From the NCBI GenBank assembly GCA_963746905.1, contig CAVVCY010000003.1:1080024-1144023 (forward strand): a stretch of 64,000 bases of DNA, given 5' to 3'. Below, piece by piece: positions 8,193-16,710 of the stretch. Within the stretch, counting starts at the first letter, position 1. Each line of letters opens with the position of its first letter. The notes below the pieces were generated by a model. The model was not told where the DNA came from and did no database searches. It saw only the letters and a list, made by a program, of their open reading frames with translations. This stretch comes from JALYNX01 sp963746905. Lineage in GTDB: Bacteria > Actinomycetota > Acidimicrobiia > Spongiisociales > ZC4RG35. The position numbers and the translations under genes are program-made.

Positions 8193-9905
8193 ATGGAGGT
8201 TGACGGCACTGAGCGTTTGACCGCTGTCGAGCGATTTGTGCCCGGGGTCGCGTCTCTTCGCAATTACCAGCGGCAGTGGTTGCGCTCTGACCTCGTCGCA
8301 GGGATCGTCCTGGCGGCGATCCTGGTCCCACAGGGAATGGCATACGCCGAGCTCGCCGGGCTGCCCCCGGTGAACGGTCTCTACACCACGATCGCCTGCC
8401 TCGTCGGATACGCCCTCATGGGGCCGTCGAAGATCCTCGTACTTGGCCCCGACTCTTCCCTTGGGCCGTTGATCTTCGCCGCCATCACCCCGCTCGTCGT
8501 AGCCGGTGACGACCCGGTGACCGCTATCGCCCTGGCCGGAATGCTTGCCATCCTGGTCGGCCTCATCGAGGTCGGGCTGGGTGTCGGCAAGCTCGGTTTC
8601 GTCGCAGACCTGCTCTCGAGCGAGGTCCAGGTCGGCTACATGAACGGGCTGGCCGTCACCATCATCGTCGGGCAGCTGCCCAAGCTCAGCGGGTTCTCGA
8701 CAGACGCCGACACCTTCATCGAGGAGGTGCGCGAGTTTGTGACGAACTTCGACCAGCGTGACGCCACGACCCTCGCCCTGGGTCTCGCCACGCTCGCGGT
8801 AATGCTTGTGCTCCCACGTGTGACCCGCGCGATCCCCGCCGTCCTCGTCGCAGTGGTTGGCACCACAGTCGTCACTGCCGTGTTCGGCCTCGACATTGCC
8901 ACGGTTGGCAACCTACCGAAAGGGTTGCCCACCCCCGAAGTCCCGTGGACCGGCATCGGGGACGTGGTGCCGTTGTTCGTCGCGGCGCTTGGCATAACGC
9001 TCGTGTCATTGACAGACACCATTGCCCTGTCCACCTCGTTCAACGCGCGGCGTGGCGAGCAGGTCAATGCGAACCAGGAGATGATTGGCATGGGGGCGGC
9101 CAACATCGCAGCCGGGTTCTTCCAAGGGTTCGCCGTCTCATCCAGCAGCTCACGCACGGCTGTCGCCGAGCAGTCTGGCGCCAAAAGCCAGCTCACCGGC
9201 GTTGTCGGCGCCGCTGTCGTGGTGCTCTTGCTCTTGTTCTTCAACGGACTTCTCGCAGACCTGCCGAACTCCGCGCTTGCCGCAGTGGTCATCGCTGCGG
9301 GCCTCTCCCTCACCAACTTCTCCATCCTCCGCCGGGTGTGGAAGATCCGACGGTCGGCGGTGGTGCTCTCGTTGGTTGCCAGCGCAGGTGTCATCTTGCT
9401 CGGGGTCCTCGAGGGCATCGTCGTCGCCATCGTGCTCTCGATCCTGCTCTTCTTCGCCCGAAACTGGTGGCCGCACGGAGAAGTACTCGGACGTGTACCC
9501 GGCCGCGAGGGCTGGCACAGCGACCCCGACGGTGACGGTCTTCATGAGCACCCGCAAGTGGTGGTGTTCCGTTGGGAGGCGCCCCTGTTCTTCGCCAACT
9601 CTGGCTTGTTCGCCGAAGAGCTCCGCCGCCTGGTGCACGAGCGCCGTCCGACTTGGGTGTTGTTGCAATGCGAGGCCATCACCGACATCGACGTCACTGC
9701 GGCGGGGATGCTCGAGCGTCTCGACAACGAGTTCAACGCCAAGGGCGTACACCTCGCCTTCGTCGAACTCCGAACCCGCCTCCGTGACCTGGTGCACGAC
9801 TACGGGCTTCTCAAGACCCTGGACCGCGACCATTTCTACGCCTCGATCGAGGAAGCCCTCACCGACATCGATTCGACCCTCGGCGAAGGGAAGCCCGGGC
9901 AATGA
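8193..9905 (+). CDS. SulP-family inorganic anion transporter with STAS domain
   Basis: A 570-residue membrane transporter. The N-terminal half has the SulP signature VPQGMAYAELAGLPPVNGLY and many hydrophobic segments, including LVLGPDSSLGPL. The C-terminal 120 residues or so form a cytoplasmic STAS domain (VVVFRWEAPLFFANSGLF, then CEAITDIDVTAAGML). The family carries sulfate, bicarbonate or related anions; the substrate is not evident and no carbonic anhydrase or sulfate-assimilation gene lies nearby. Length is normal and the frame intact. Confidence 0.92.
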   Translation: MEVDGTERLTAVERFVPGVASLRNYQRQWLRSDLVAGIVLAAILVPQGMAYAELAGLPPVNGLYTTIACLVGYALMGPSKILVLGPDSSLGPLIFAAITPLVVAGDDPVTAIALAGMLAILVGLIEVGLGVGKLGFVADLLSSEVQVGYMNGLAVTIIVGQLPKLSGFSTDADTFIEEVREFVTNFDQRDATTLALGLATLAVMLVLPRVTRAIPAVLVAVVGTTVVTAVFGLDIATVGNLPKGLPTPEVPWTGIGDVVPLFVAALGITLVSLTDTIALSTSFNARRGEQVNANQEMIGMGAANIAAGFFQGFAVSSSSSRTAVAEQSGAKSQLTGVVGAAVVVLLLLFFNGLLADLPNSALAAVVIAAGLSLTNFSILRRVWKIRRSAVVLSLVASAGVILLGVLEGIVVAIVLSILLFFARNWWPHGEVLGRVPGREGWHSDPDGDGLHEHPQVVVFRWEAPLFFANSGLFAEELRRLVHERRPTWVLLQCEAITDIDVTAAGMLERLDNEFNAKGVHLAFVELRTRLRDLVHDYGLLKTLDRDHFYASIEEALTDIDSTLGEGKPGQ

Positions 9906-10007
9906 GACGGCATGTTCGAAGCTGGTTCGGGGCGAGAGCAACGGTCCTGCATTGCCCGACAGGCTCGATGCCACCATCCCTGATCACGGCCTGTAGATTT
10001 CGGCCCG

Positions 10008-10457
10008 ATGGTTGACACTGCGGGTATCGAAGCCATGGGCCCGGTCGAGTTCACACTTCTCGAATTCCCCAAGAGGTCATTCGATGGCGAGATCGCCAAG
10101 GAGCTGGCGGACCTGACTGACCGTGAGATCGTGTCGATCTTCGACCTTCTCTTGGTGAGCAAAGACGAGGAGGGCAGTCTCGAGGTGGTCGAGCTGGTCG
10201 ACGCCGAGCCGGCGATCGCTGAGCAGTTCGCTGAGGTGAACGGAGAGGTGATGTGGCTGCTTAGTAACGCAGATATCGCAGAGGCGGCTAAGACCCTCAA
10301 ACCCGACACCATTGGGATCCTCGTTGTGTGGGAGAACGCCTGGGCACGGAACCTGCGCAGCGCCGTCGCCCACGCCGGTGGGCGGGTGGTGATCCATGAT
10401 CGGCTCGACTCCGACGCGGTGGCAGCCTCCATCACCTCATCATCTGGAGGTCAATGA
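10008..10457 (+). CDS. DUF6325-family protein
   Basis: A 149-residue soluble acidic protein starting close to the GPVEFTLLEFP motif, followed by ALADL-like and IVSIFDLLLVSKDEEG segments and a late GILVVWENAWARNL strand. This is the pattern of the DUF6325 family, actinobacterial proteins often described as membrane-associated or stress-related with no defined activity. It overlaps the next small gene as ATGA, so the two are coupled. Confidence 0.75.
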   Translation: MVDTAGIEAMGPVEFTLLEFPKRSFDGEIAKELADLTDREIVSIFDLLLVSKDEEGSLEVVELVDAEPAIAEQFAEVNGEVMWLLSNADIAEAAKTLKPDTIGILVVWENAWARNLRSAVAHAGGRVVIHDRLDSDAVAASITSSSGGQ

Positions 10458-10678
10458 TGCTGATCCGACCACCCGTCGTCCGCGAGATGCGTCAAGATCT
10501 CTGGGTCAAAATGACGGCAACCCCTGGAAGGCATCAGGCCCAGCCGATCGCCGCCGCCCAAGAGAAGCCGGCGACCGATCTTCGGCTGGAGCGTCTCAAG
10601 ACCTTGGGTGAGCTCAGGTCTACCGGCGTCCTCAGCGACGATGAGTTCGAGCGCGAGAAGGCGAAAATCCTCGGTTGA
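10454..10678 (+). CDS. Small SHOCT-domain protein
   Basis: A 74-residue protein whose last 30 residues are a SHOCT motif (LERLKTLGELRSTGVLSDDE, then FEREKAKILG). SHOCT is a short C-terminal module thought to aid oligomerisation. The N-terminal half is basic and looks disordered. The start overlaps the DUF6325 stop, and this pair recurs in actinobacteria, so the two proteins probably act together; how is unknown. Confidence 0.78.
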   Translation: MMLIRPPVVREMRQDLWVKMTATPGRHQAQPIAAAQEKPATDLRLERLKTLGELRSTGVLSDDEFEREKAKILG

Positions 10679-10760
10679 GTGCCTGAGATTTCTGCACCCG
10701 GGCGAGATTGTTCGCAAGGGAGGGTGTGTTGGTTCATATCTCAGGGGACGGGTGCATCGC

Positions 10761-11867
10761 CTAGATGATTGGCGCGCCTAACTCCAGTGTCGGCGCGCGT
10801 TCGTCCACCGCGAACTGGGACTCGACGGACTCATCCAGACGACCTGAGCGAAGGTCGTTCCAGAAGCCAACGAGATCCTTCCGGTCGACGGTTAGAAAGG
10901 CAGTCCCCTTCACGTGACTGAATTTGAAAGTGACGACATCCCATGTCGCCACCGCTGCTTCGACCCGGAAGCGGTCCCGAACTACCTCGTCCAGGATCAG
11001 CCCGTCGATTGGGCGCCTCGGCGTCGGTCGACGGTCCAGGTCGACCGGAGGAACTACCGCCCGAGGCCCCTTGGCCTCCATGAGGACTCGATCGGCGATG
11101 ACCAGTTCCGATTTGTCAACCATCCCCTCCAAGGCCTCTCGCGCGCTGAGCCAAGATCTCGCTACATGGGTTTCGGCAGCAACGCGGCCGCGCCACGTCA
11201 TCAGATATGGGTTCGTCGCCGTATAGAGGTCAAAGCCGAAGGCCCGCCGATCGAGGTACCAGCCGTATCGATCTATCGCGGGATCGACAGTCGACCTGAT
11301 CGCCGGCGGGAGGGTTCGTTTCGAAGTTCGACGCTCCGCTACCTCAACACAAGCGAGGGCGGCTCCTGAACATAGGAGGATCGCTGCCACGAGATGCTGA
11401 TCGTCGGCGTATTCCCCGCCCACTTCGACGCGACCACGCCGGGGACGGACGAAGACCCCGGGAGATGAGACCGCGTCTAAGGCCAACATGATCGCCACCC
11501 CGAACCGGCACAGCATCATCCACGAAACCTGCACCACGAGGTGATCGGGCACTGAGACGTTGACGTGGGTCGAGTAGCCCTCGATCTCGTAGCTCTCCCC
11601 GAGTGACTCCATGAGAACCGATCGGCCAATCGCCGCGTGATCCAGAAGTCGCCCTGTGAAGCCAGAGGTCACTTGTTCGGGCGGGGTAGCGATCTCTGCC
11701 TCCCTTCCATCGGAGGTGATGACCAAGCCCCAAGGTGTGCGAACCGCTCGACCATCACCGGGGTCGATCCGCCTGCCCCCGAAGTCACATGACTCCAACA
11801 GGACACGTGCATCGCACAGACCAGTAGGGCCGCCAACCTGATACTCGTGTTCGACTCCGACGATCAC
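10761..11867 (-). CDS. Putative carboxylate-amine-ligase/GCS2-like protein
   Basis: A 368-residue protein with a GTG start. It opens with IVGVEHEYQV, resembling the G-x-E-x-E motif near the start of the glutamine-synthetase-like carboxylate-amine ligases (GCS2, YbdK, Pup ligase), and has REAEIATPPE and a THVNVSVP motif where those enzymes place metal- and nucleotide-binding residues. The rest I do not recognise. A ligase joining an amine to a carboxylate is a reasonable guess; the substrate is unknown. It is the last gene of a minus-strand trio, 43 bases after the stop of the membrane protein at 11911-12798. Confidence 0.5.
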   Translation of the reverse strand: MIVGVEHEYQVGGPTGLCDARVLLESCDFGGRRIDPGDGRAVRTPWGLVITSDGREAEIATPPEQVTSGFTGRLLDHAAIGRSVLMESLGESYEIEGYSTHVNVSVPDHLVVQVSWMMLCRFGVAIMLALDAVSSPGVFVRPRRGRVEVGGEYADDQHLVAAILLCSGAALACVEVAERRTSKRTLPPAIRSTVDPAIDRYGWYLDRRAFGFDLYTATNPYLMTWRGRVAAETHVARSWLSAREALEGMVDKSELVIADRVLMEAKGPRAVVPPVDLDRRPTPRRPIDGLILDEVVRDRFRVEAAVATWDVVTFKFSHVKGTAFLTVDRKDLVGFWNDLRSGRLDESVESQFAVDERAPTLELGAPII

Positions 11868-11910
11868 ATCATCACAATGTCGTCAAAGGCAAGCACCACA
11901 CTCGGCCCGA

Positions 11911-12798
11911 TCACGGAACACGGGTGCCAATGAGAGTCAGCGATATCTCGACCGCATCCTCACACCCGTCGCCCCCAGAGCCCGATCCGAAGGATGTGAC
12001 GTACCGGAACGACTCGACCGTGATCCCGTCCGATCCGTAGGTGGGCTCGACCATGCCCTCTTCAACTCGAACAGGAAATCCGCAGAATTCTCCTCGCTGT
12101 TCCATGGTCATGAAATCGACGACATACAGGAGACCGGCCGGTGTCAGACTTATAGCGCGGGGAAATCGGTCGGCAGAGAGGGTGAGCACGCATGAGTCGG
12201 AGCTACAGGCCTCCACTTCAGCGGGCCCATCCACGGCGAACGAGAAAGACCCGTTGCGCAATGCCTCGGTATTCACATAGCTGACTGTGTCCTCGGCTAT
12301 CTCGATTTCGGTGCCGGGGGCGGCCCACACGCCTGCGGTGTTGAGGACTACCAAGTCTTGGCTCACGAACTCGTAGGCACCTTCGAAGCCCAAGAGAGAA
12401 GCAACTGGCAACTGCCCTTCAGCGGTGCTTTCCGTCACGGCCGGGCCGCCAGCTTGCAGGGTCGAGGTCGGAGACCCCACCGTCGAAGGCGTGCCGCCGG
12501 CCAACTGCGTCGTCTCGGTGGATCCGTTGCCACCTCCAAGGGCGATCGCTGCGACGGTGCCGACGGCAACGATCACGACGACCGCAACCGGAATCAACCA
12601 TTTCGGCCGGGACCGAGGGGGACCGGTTGAGGAGGAGCTAAACCGAACCTCGCGAACCTCGGACTTGTCGGATCTGAGAGAAGATGCGTCGGTCAGCGCT
12701 CCGGTGAGAGGATCCCGCTCGAGCTTCAGGAGGGACTTGGGATCGCCGAGCTCTGTCGTGAACCGAAGACCAGGGCCGTCAGGTTCCCGGCTTGACAT
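11911..12798 (-). CDS. Single-pass membrane protein of unknown function
   Basis: A 295-residue protein with about 65 cytoplasmic residues, one membrane segment (about 67-88, V/A/I-rich), a Thr/Gly linker and an extracytoplasmic domain of about 170 residues containing two cysteine pairs that could form disulfides. The N-terminal region includes LLKLERDPLTGALTD, possibly a peptide that binds a cytoplasmic partner. No known domain is recognised. Its start overlaps the end of the small gene upstream by 20 bases. Confidence 0.6.
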   Translation of the reverse strand: MSSREPDGPGLRFTTELGDPKSLLKLERDPLTGALTDASSLRSDKSEVREVRFSSSSTGPPRSRPKWLIPVAVVVIVAVGTVAAIALGGGNGSTETTQLAGGTPSTVGSPTSTLQAGGPAVTESTAEGQLPVASLLGFEGAYEFVSQDLVVLNTAGVWAAPGTEIEIAEDTVSYVNTEALRNGSFSFAVDGPAEVEACSSDSCVLTLSADRFPRAISLTPAGLLYVVDFMTMEQRGEFCGFPVRVEEGMVEPTYGSDGITVESFRYVTSFGSGSGGDGCEDAVEISLTLIGTRVP

Positions 12799-12997
12799 CG
12801 TCGCCGCCGGTCAGCTTCTGCTCGGCATGGTCGACCGTGCGCTCGACCGCACGGTCCTGAGCTTTCTCCACTAACCGATCGGCCATATCCTGAGCCGCGT
12901 CGCCCGCCGAACCGACAATGGTCGTCGACGATTCGATAGTCGCCGTCACAGACTCCACGGCGCCGGCAGCCGCTCCTAGGTTTCCCTTCTCACCCAT
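12779..12997 (-). CDS. Small hypothetical protein
   Basis: A protein of about 72 residues, Ala/Asp/Glu-rich and probably helical, with a heptad-like stretch (DMADRLVEKAQDRAVERTVD). A GTG six bases further upstream is also possible, but the ATG at 12997 has an AGGAGG five bases before it and is preferred. It overlaps the following membrane-protein gene and probably opens the operon. No family is recognised. Confidence 0.5.
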   Translation of the reverse strand: MGEKGNLGAAAGAVESVTATIESSTTIVGSAGDAAQDMADRLVEKAQDRAVERTVDHAEQKLTGGDDVKPGT

Positions 12998-13180
12998 CCC
13001 CACCTCCTATTTAAGAGAACACGCAACGTAATACCCCCGTCGGTGCTAGTCACAATGCTCAGCCTGCACCGGGTCTTACCCGATGTGGCCACGGGAAATC
13101 ATCTTTGGGGGGCGGGGAAGTCACACGCCGGTCGCGCACGCCGCGGCACGCGGGATTCGTCTATTAAGGCCCTGATTGGA

Positions 13181-14206
13181 CTACCGACCGACAGTGCTCT
13201 CGCGGATCACCAGCTCGGCGCGGAGTGGGATGACCACAGGCGCGGTCTCGCTGCCGTCGAACTCAGACGACAGCCTTCGCACCGCCTGTCGCCCCATTTC
13301 CGTGAGTGGTTGCTCTACAGAGGTGAGGGGCGGTGCAAACCAGGCGGCTTCATCGATGTCGTCAAAGCCGGTGACCGCCACATCTTGGGGAATGCGAAGT
13401 CCTCTGTTGCGGAGAACATGCATGGCGCCAAGCGCCATCCGGTCGTTGCCGGCCACCACGGCATCGAGATCCGGGACGCGGTCGAGGAGGGCCTCCATTG
13501 CGGCGGCTCCGCTGGCGGGAGACCAGTCGCCCTCTTCGCAGAGGCCGGGCTCGGCCTCGAGATGGTGCCGCTTCAGGCCGCGCTCCCACCCCTCCCGGCG
13601 GTACTCGGCCTCTTGCCAGTTGACCGGGCCGGAGATATGGCCGATCCGGGATCGGCCAATCGACACCACGTGGTCAATGACATCCTCGATAGCGGCGAGG
13701 TTGTCGACGAGCACGCTCGAGTGTCTGTCCGACACGCCGGCCTTGACGAATACCACCGGGTCATGGTGGTCGGAAAGCACCGCCTTGATGCGGTCCACCG
13801 CCTGCCCAATGGCAGGGACTGACATGATTATTCCGTCGACGTGATGCTCGACCAGGGCGGAGATGGCAGGACGCGGATCGTCGAGGCTGTCGCCTTCGGG
13901 CAGCTCGGCGATGAGCACCGTTAGCCCGAGACTCGCCGCCTCATCGATGATGCCTTGCAAGGTGGATGCTGTGCCGGTGTATCGCATGCCGGCGAGGAGC
14001 ACGCCGATCGAATGGCTGCGCCGGGCCACGAGAGTTCGAGCGACGGCACTCGGCGTGTATCCGAGGGTGGCAATAACGCCTTCGACCCGCTCCCTTGTGT
14101 CGGCCGCCACATCAGGGCGGTTGTTGATGACGCGGGACACGGTCTGTGTTGACACGCCACTCCGCGCAGCAACATCCTTGATCGTGACCCTGCCCGACCC
14201 CAACAT
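13181..14206 (-). CDS. LacI-family regulator of the arabinose cluster
   Basis: A 341-residue LacI/GalR-family repressor. The N-terminal helix-turn-helix reads VTIKDVAARSGVSTQTVSRV followed by the hinge helix, and a periplasmic-binding-type sensor domain follows (SIGVLLAGMRY, VAVTGFDDIDEA). It is transcribed away from araB, with the 26-bp operator at 14279-14304 in the shared intergenic region. A near-identical operator lies before the transporter genes. The context suggests it represses both and is released by L-arabinose or a related sugar. Many bacteria use AraC or GntR-type AraR here instead, so a LacI-type controller is notable. Confidence 0.92.
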   Translation of the reverse strand: MLGSGRVTIKDVAARSGVSTQTVSRVINNRPDVAADTRERVEGVIATLGYTPSAVARTLVARRSHSIGVLLAGMRYTGTASTLQGIIDEAASLGLTVLIAELPEGDSLDDPRPAISALVEHHVDGIIMSVPAIGQAVDRIKAVLSDHHDPVVFVKAGVSDRHSSVLVDNLAAIEDVIDHVVSIGRSRIGHISGPVNWQEAEYRREGWERGLKRHHLEAEPGLCEEGDWSPASGAAAMEALLDRVPDLDAVVAGNDRMALGAMHVLRNRGLRIPQDVAVTGFDDIDEAAWFAPPLTSVEQPLTEMGRQAVRRLSSEFDGSETAPVVIPLRAELVIRESTVGR

Positions 14207-14278
14207 TGCCTAGCTCCCTCTTCGAATTGAGCGATTGGAGATTGAATCGGCTCCTGAGATCACGGCACTATAGCCGTA

Positions 14279-14304
14279 TGTTATCGTTAACGGGAGCGTT
14301 AACA
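14279..14304. promoter_or_regulatory. Composite LacI-type operator upstream of araB
   Basis: A 26-bp imperfect palindrome with ends TGTTATCG and CGTTAACA around TTAACGGGAG. The half-sites match the TGTTA-x-CG type common for LacI-family operators. It lies 72 bases from the lacI start and 34 from araB. A copy identical at 24 of 26 positions, in inverted orientation, is at 18261-18286. Confidence 0.8.
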
Positions 14305-14338
14305 TTGGAACCCGTTGCAGAGGGAAGGCTCGTCGGCG

Positions 14339-16009
14339 ATGGAAGCAGCAAACCAGGTGATCATCGGTGTCGACTATGGGACGGCAAGTGTAAGGGCCGT
14401 GGTCGTCGACCCTGGGAATGGTCGTGAGCTGGGCGAGGGAGAGTACGCCTACGCCCACGGCACTGACGGCGTGATCACAATTTCGGGACAGGCCCATCTC
14501 GCCCGCCAATCGGCGCAGGACTACGTCGAAGGGCTTCGCGTCTCTATCCAGCGGGCCATGGCAGCAGCGGAGGCCAATGGCTTCGAGCGTCGCCGGGTGG
14601 TTGGTATCGGGGTCGATACGACTGGCTCGAGCCCAATCCCGGTCGATTCTCAAGGAATGCCGCTGGCCCTCGATGGGCGCTTTGCCGATGATGCCGACGC
14701 CATGACCTGGCTGTGGAAGGACCACACCTCCTATGTCGAGACGGCCGAGATCAACCAGCGTGTGTCCACCGACCGGCTTCCCTACTTGGGCCCGTGTGGC
14801 GATACCTATTCCAGCGAGTGGTACTGGGCGAAGCTCGCCCACTTCCTGCGGACTGCCGACCCGACGGTGCGCGAGGCGACCGGAGGATGGGTCGAGCTTG
14901 CCGACTTCGTCCCCGGCTATCTGGCGGGTCGGCTCGATCCCGCCACCATGGCACGCGGAATCTGCCCCGCCGGTCACAAGGCGATGTACGACACGGAATG
15001 GGGTGGGCTGCCATCGGCCGAGTTCCTCAACGGCATCGAGCCCGGCATGGGTGATTTCCGATACGCCACAGTCGCTCAGTCCGCCGTGATCCCGGTCGGG
15101 GGATTGACCGACGAGCTGGCCGACCAACTCGGCCTCCAACCCGGGATCAAGATCGCTTCCGGGGCGTTCGACGCACATACCGGAGCGGTGGGAGCAGGGG
15201 TTGCCGAGGGCACCTTGGTGAAGATCATTGGCACCAGCACCTGCGACACGACTGTGGTTCGCGGGGACCGACCTTTGATTTCGGGTCTCTGTGGGAGCGT
15301 CCCTGATTCGATCATCCCCGGCATGGCCGGGCTCGAGGCAGGCCAGTCGGCGGTCGGCGACATATTCAACTGGTTCGCTGACACCCTCGCCCCCGGGACG
15401 AACGGAGCCGCCGCACGGATGGACCAGTTGGCCGGTGAAGCCGCAAAGATCGCACCGGGAGCAAGCGGGCTGTTGGGGCTCGACTGGCACAACGGCAACC
15501 GGTCGGTTCTCGTCGACCCGTTGCTCTCCGGAGCCATGGTCGGGATGACGCTGACGACCACGCCTGCAGAGTTCTACCGGGCGTTGATCGAATCGACCGC
15601 ATTTGGCGCTCAGCGCATTATCGAGCAATTCGAGGCGAACGGGGTCCCGATTCAACGGATCGTGCTGAGCGGCGGGATTGCCAAGAAGAGCCCGCTGCTC
15701 GTCCAGATCTATGCCGATGTCACGGGTCGAAGCGTGGAACTCGCCGGGACCTCGCAGACCTGTGCGGTCGGCTCGGCAATACTCGCCAGCGTCGCAGCCG
15801 GCATTTACGAGACCACCGAGGAAGCTCAGGCGGCGATGGTCCCGAAACCGGAGAGAGTTGTCGACCCGAACCCGAAGGCTGTTGGTGTCTATGCCGAGCT
15901 CTACGAGATGTACCGGAAACTCCACGACGCCTTCGGCCAACGCGGCACGGCTGACCTCTATGACGTCATGAAGGACCTGCACCGGATCCGAAGTGGGGTG
16001 ACCAGTTGA
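14339..16009 (+). CDS. araB: Ribulokinase AraB
   Basis: A 556-residue FGGY-type kinase that phosphorylates L-ribulose. It begins IIGVDYGTASVRAVVVD, the first phosphate loop of the ASKHA fold, and has GVDTTGSSPIPVD, ASGAFDAHTGAVGAG and the C-terminal VLSGGIAKKSPLL ATP-binding loop. DTTGSS plus the araD and araA neighbours point to ribulokinase rather than xylulokinase. The frame can start at a TTG 24 bases upstream, but ATG 14339 begins just before the domain and follows an AGGGAAGG. It overlaps araD. Confidence 0.95.
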   Translation: MEAANQVIIGVDYGTASVRAVVVDPGNGRELGEGEYAYAHGTDGVITISGQAHLARQSAQDYVEGLRVSIQRAMAAAEANGFERRRVVGIGVDTTGSSPIPVDSQGMPLALDGRFADDADAMTWLWKDHTSYVETAEINQRVSTDRLPYLGPCGDTYSSEWYWAKLAHFLRTADPTVREATGGWVELADFVPGYLAGRLDPATMARGICPAGHKAMYDTEWGGLPSAEFLNGIEPGMGDFRYATVAQSAVIPVGGLTDELADQLGLQPGIKIASGAFDAHTGAVGAGVAEGTLVKIIGTSTCDTTVVRGDRPLISGLCGSVPDSIIPGMAGLEAGQSAVGDIFNWFADTLAPGTNGAAARMDQLAGEAAKIAPGASGLLGLDWHNGNRSVLVDPLLSGAMVGMTLTTTPAEFYRALIESTAFGAQRIIEQFEANGVPIQRIVLSGGIAKKSPLLVQIYADVTGRSVELAGTSQTCAVGSAILASVAAGIYETTEEAQAAMVPKPERVVDPNPKAVGVYAELYEMYRKLHDAFGQRGTADLYDVMKDLHRIRSGVTS

Positions 16010-16710
16010 CCAACGCTGCCGATCTCCGCGAGTACGTACTCGCACAGAACGCCCGACTGCCCGAAGAAGGATTGGTGTCCCTCACTTGGGGCAATGTGAG
16101 CGGGCGTATCGACGAGTTGATCGGCATCAAGCCAAGCGGCGTCCCCTACGCCGGCATGAAGCCCGAGAACATCGTCGTGCTCGACCTCGGAGGCAACATC
16201 GTCGCCGGAGCATTGAGGCCGTCGATCGACACGGCAACTCATCTCGAGCTCTATCGGGAGTTCCCCGAAATCGGCGGCGTGGTCCACGCGCACAGCACAT
16301 ATGCGACCGCCTTCGCCCAGGCACGGGTGCCCCTCATGTGTCTGGGCACTACTCACGCCGACCACTTCAACGGCTCGGTGCCGGTAACCCGACCCCTTAG
16401 CGCAGATGAGGTCGCCGATGAATACGAGGCCAACACTGGGCGCGTCATCGTCGAGCATTTCCGGTCCCACGGGATCAACCCGATGCACGTTCCGGCGGTG
16501 CTGGCAGCTGGCCATGCCCCATTCGTCTGGGGTGGTGACGCGGCTGCCGCGGTCGACAACGCCGTCGCGCTGGAAGCGAGTGCCCGTATCGCCGTGCTCA
16601 CCGGGCTGGCGGCGGGCTCGCAGCCCGTCCCGCTCGAAGACTGGATTCTTGCAAAACACCACGAACGCAAACACGGCACCAACGCCTATTACGGACAGGG
16701 GGACCAATGA
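16006..16710 (+). CDS. araD: L-ribulose-5-phosphate 4-epimerase AraD
   Basis: A 234-residue class-II aldolase-like epimerase turning L-ribulose-5-phosphate into D-xylulose-5-phosphate. LTWGNVSGR and GIKPSGVPYAGM form the phosphate-binding loops, and VVHAHSTYATAFAQ supplies the zinc histidines. The start is a TTG whose last bases overlap the araB stop, and the stop overlaps the araA ATG, so the three genes are tightly coupled. Confidence 0.95.
   Translation: MTNAADLREYVLAQNARLPEEGLVSLTWGNVSGRIDELIGIKPSGVPYAGMKPENIVVLDLGGNIVAGALRPSIDTATHLELYREFPEIGGVVHAHSTYATAFAQARVPLMCLGTTHADHFNGSVPVTRPLSADEVADEYEANTGRVIVEHFRSHGINPMHVPAVLAAGHAPFVWGGDAAAAVDNAVALEASARIAVLTGLAAGSQPVPLEDWILAKHHERKHGTNAYYGQGDQ

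Noticed and set aside
14210..16045. 611-codon minus-strand open frame opposite araB
   Set aside because: araB matches its family along its full length, and the opposite frame is a by-product of high GC codon bias. It would also collide with the operator region.
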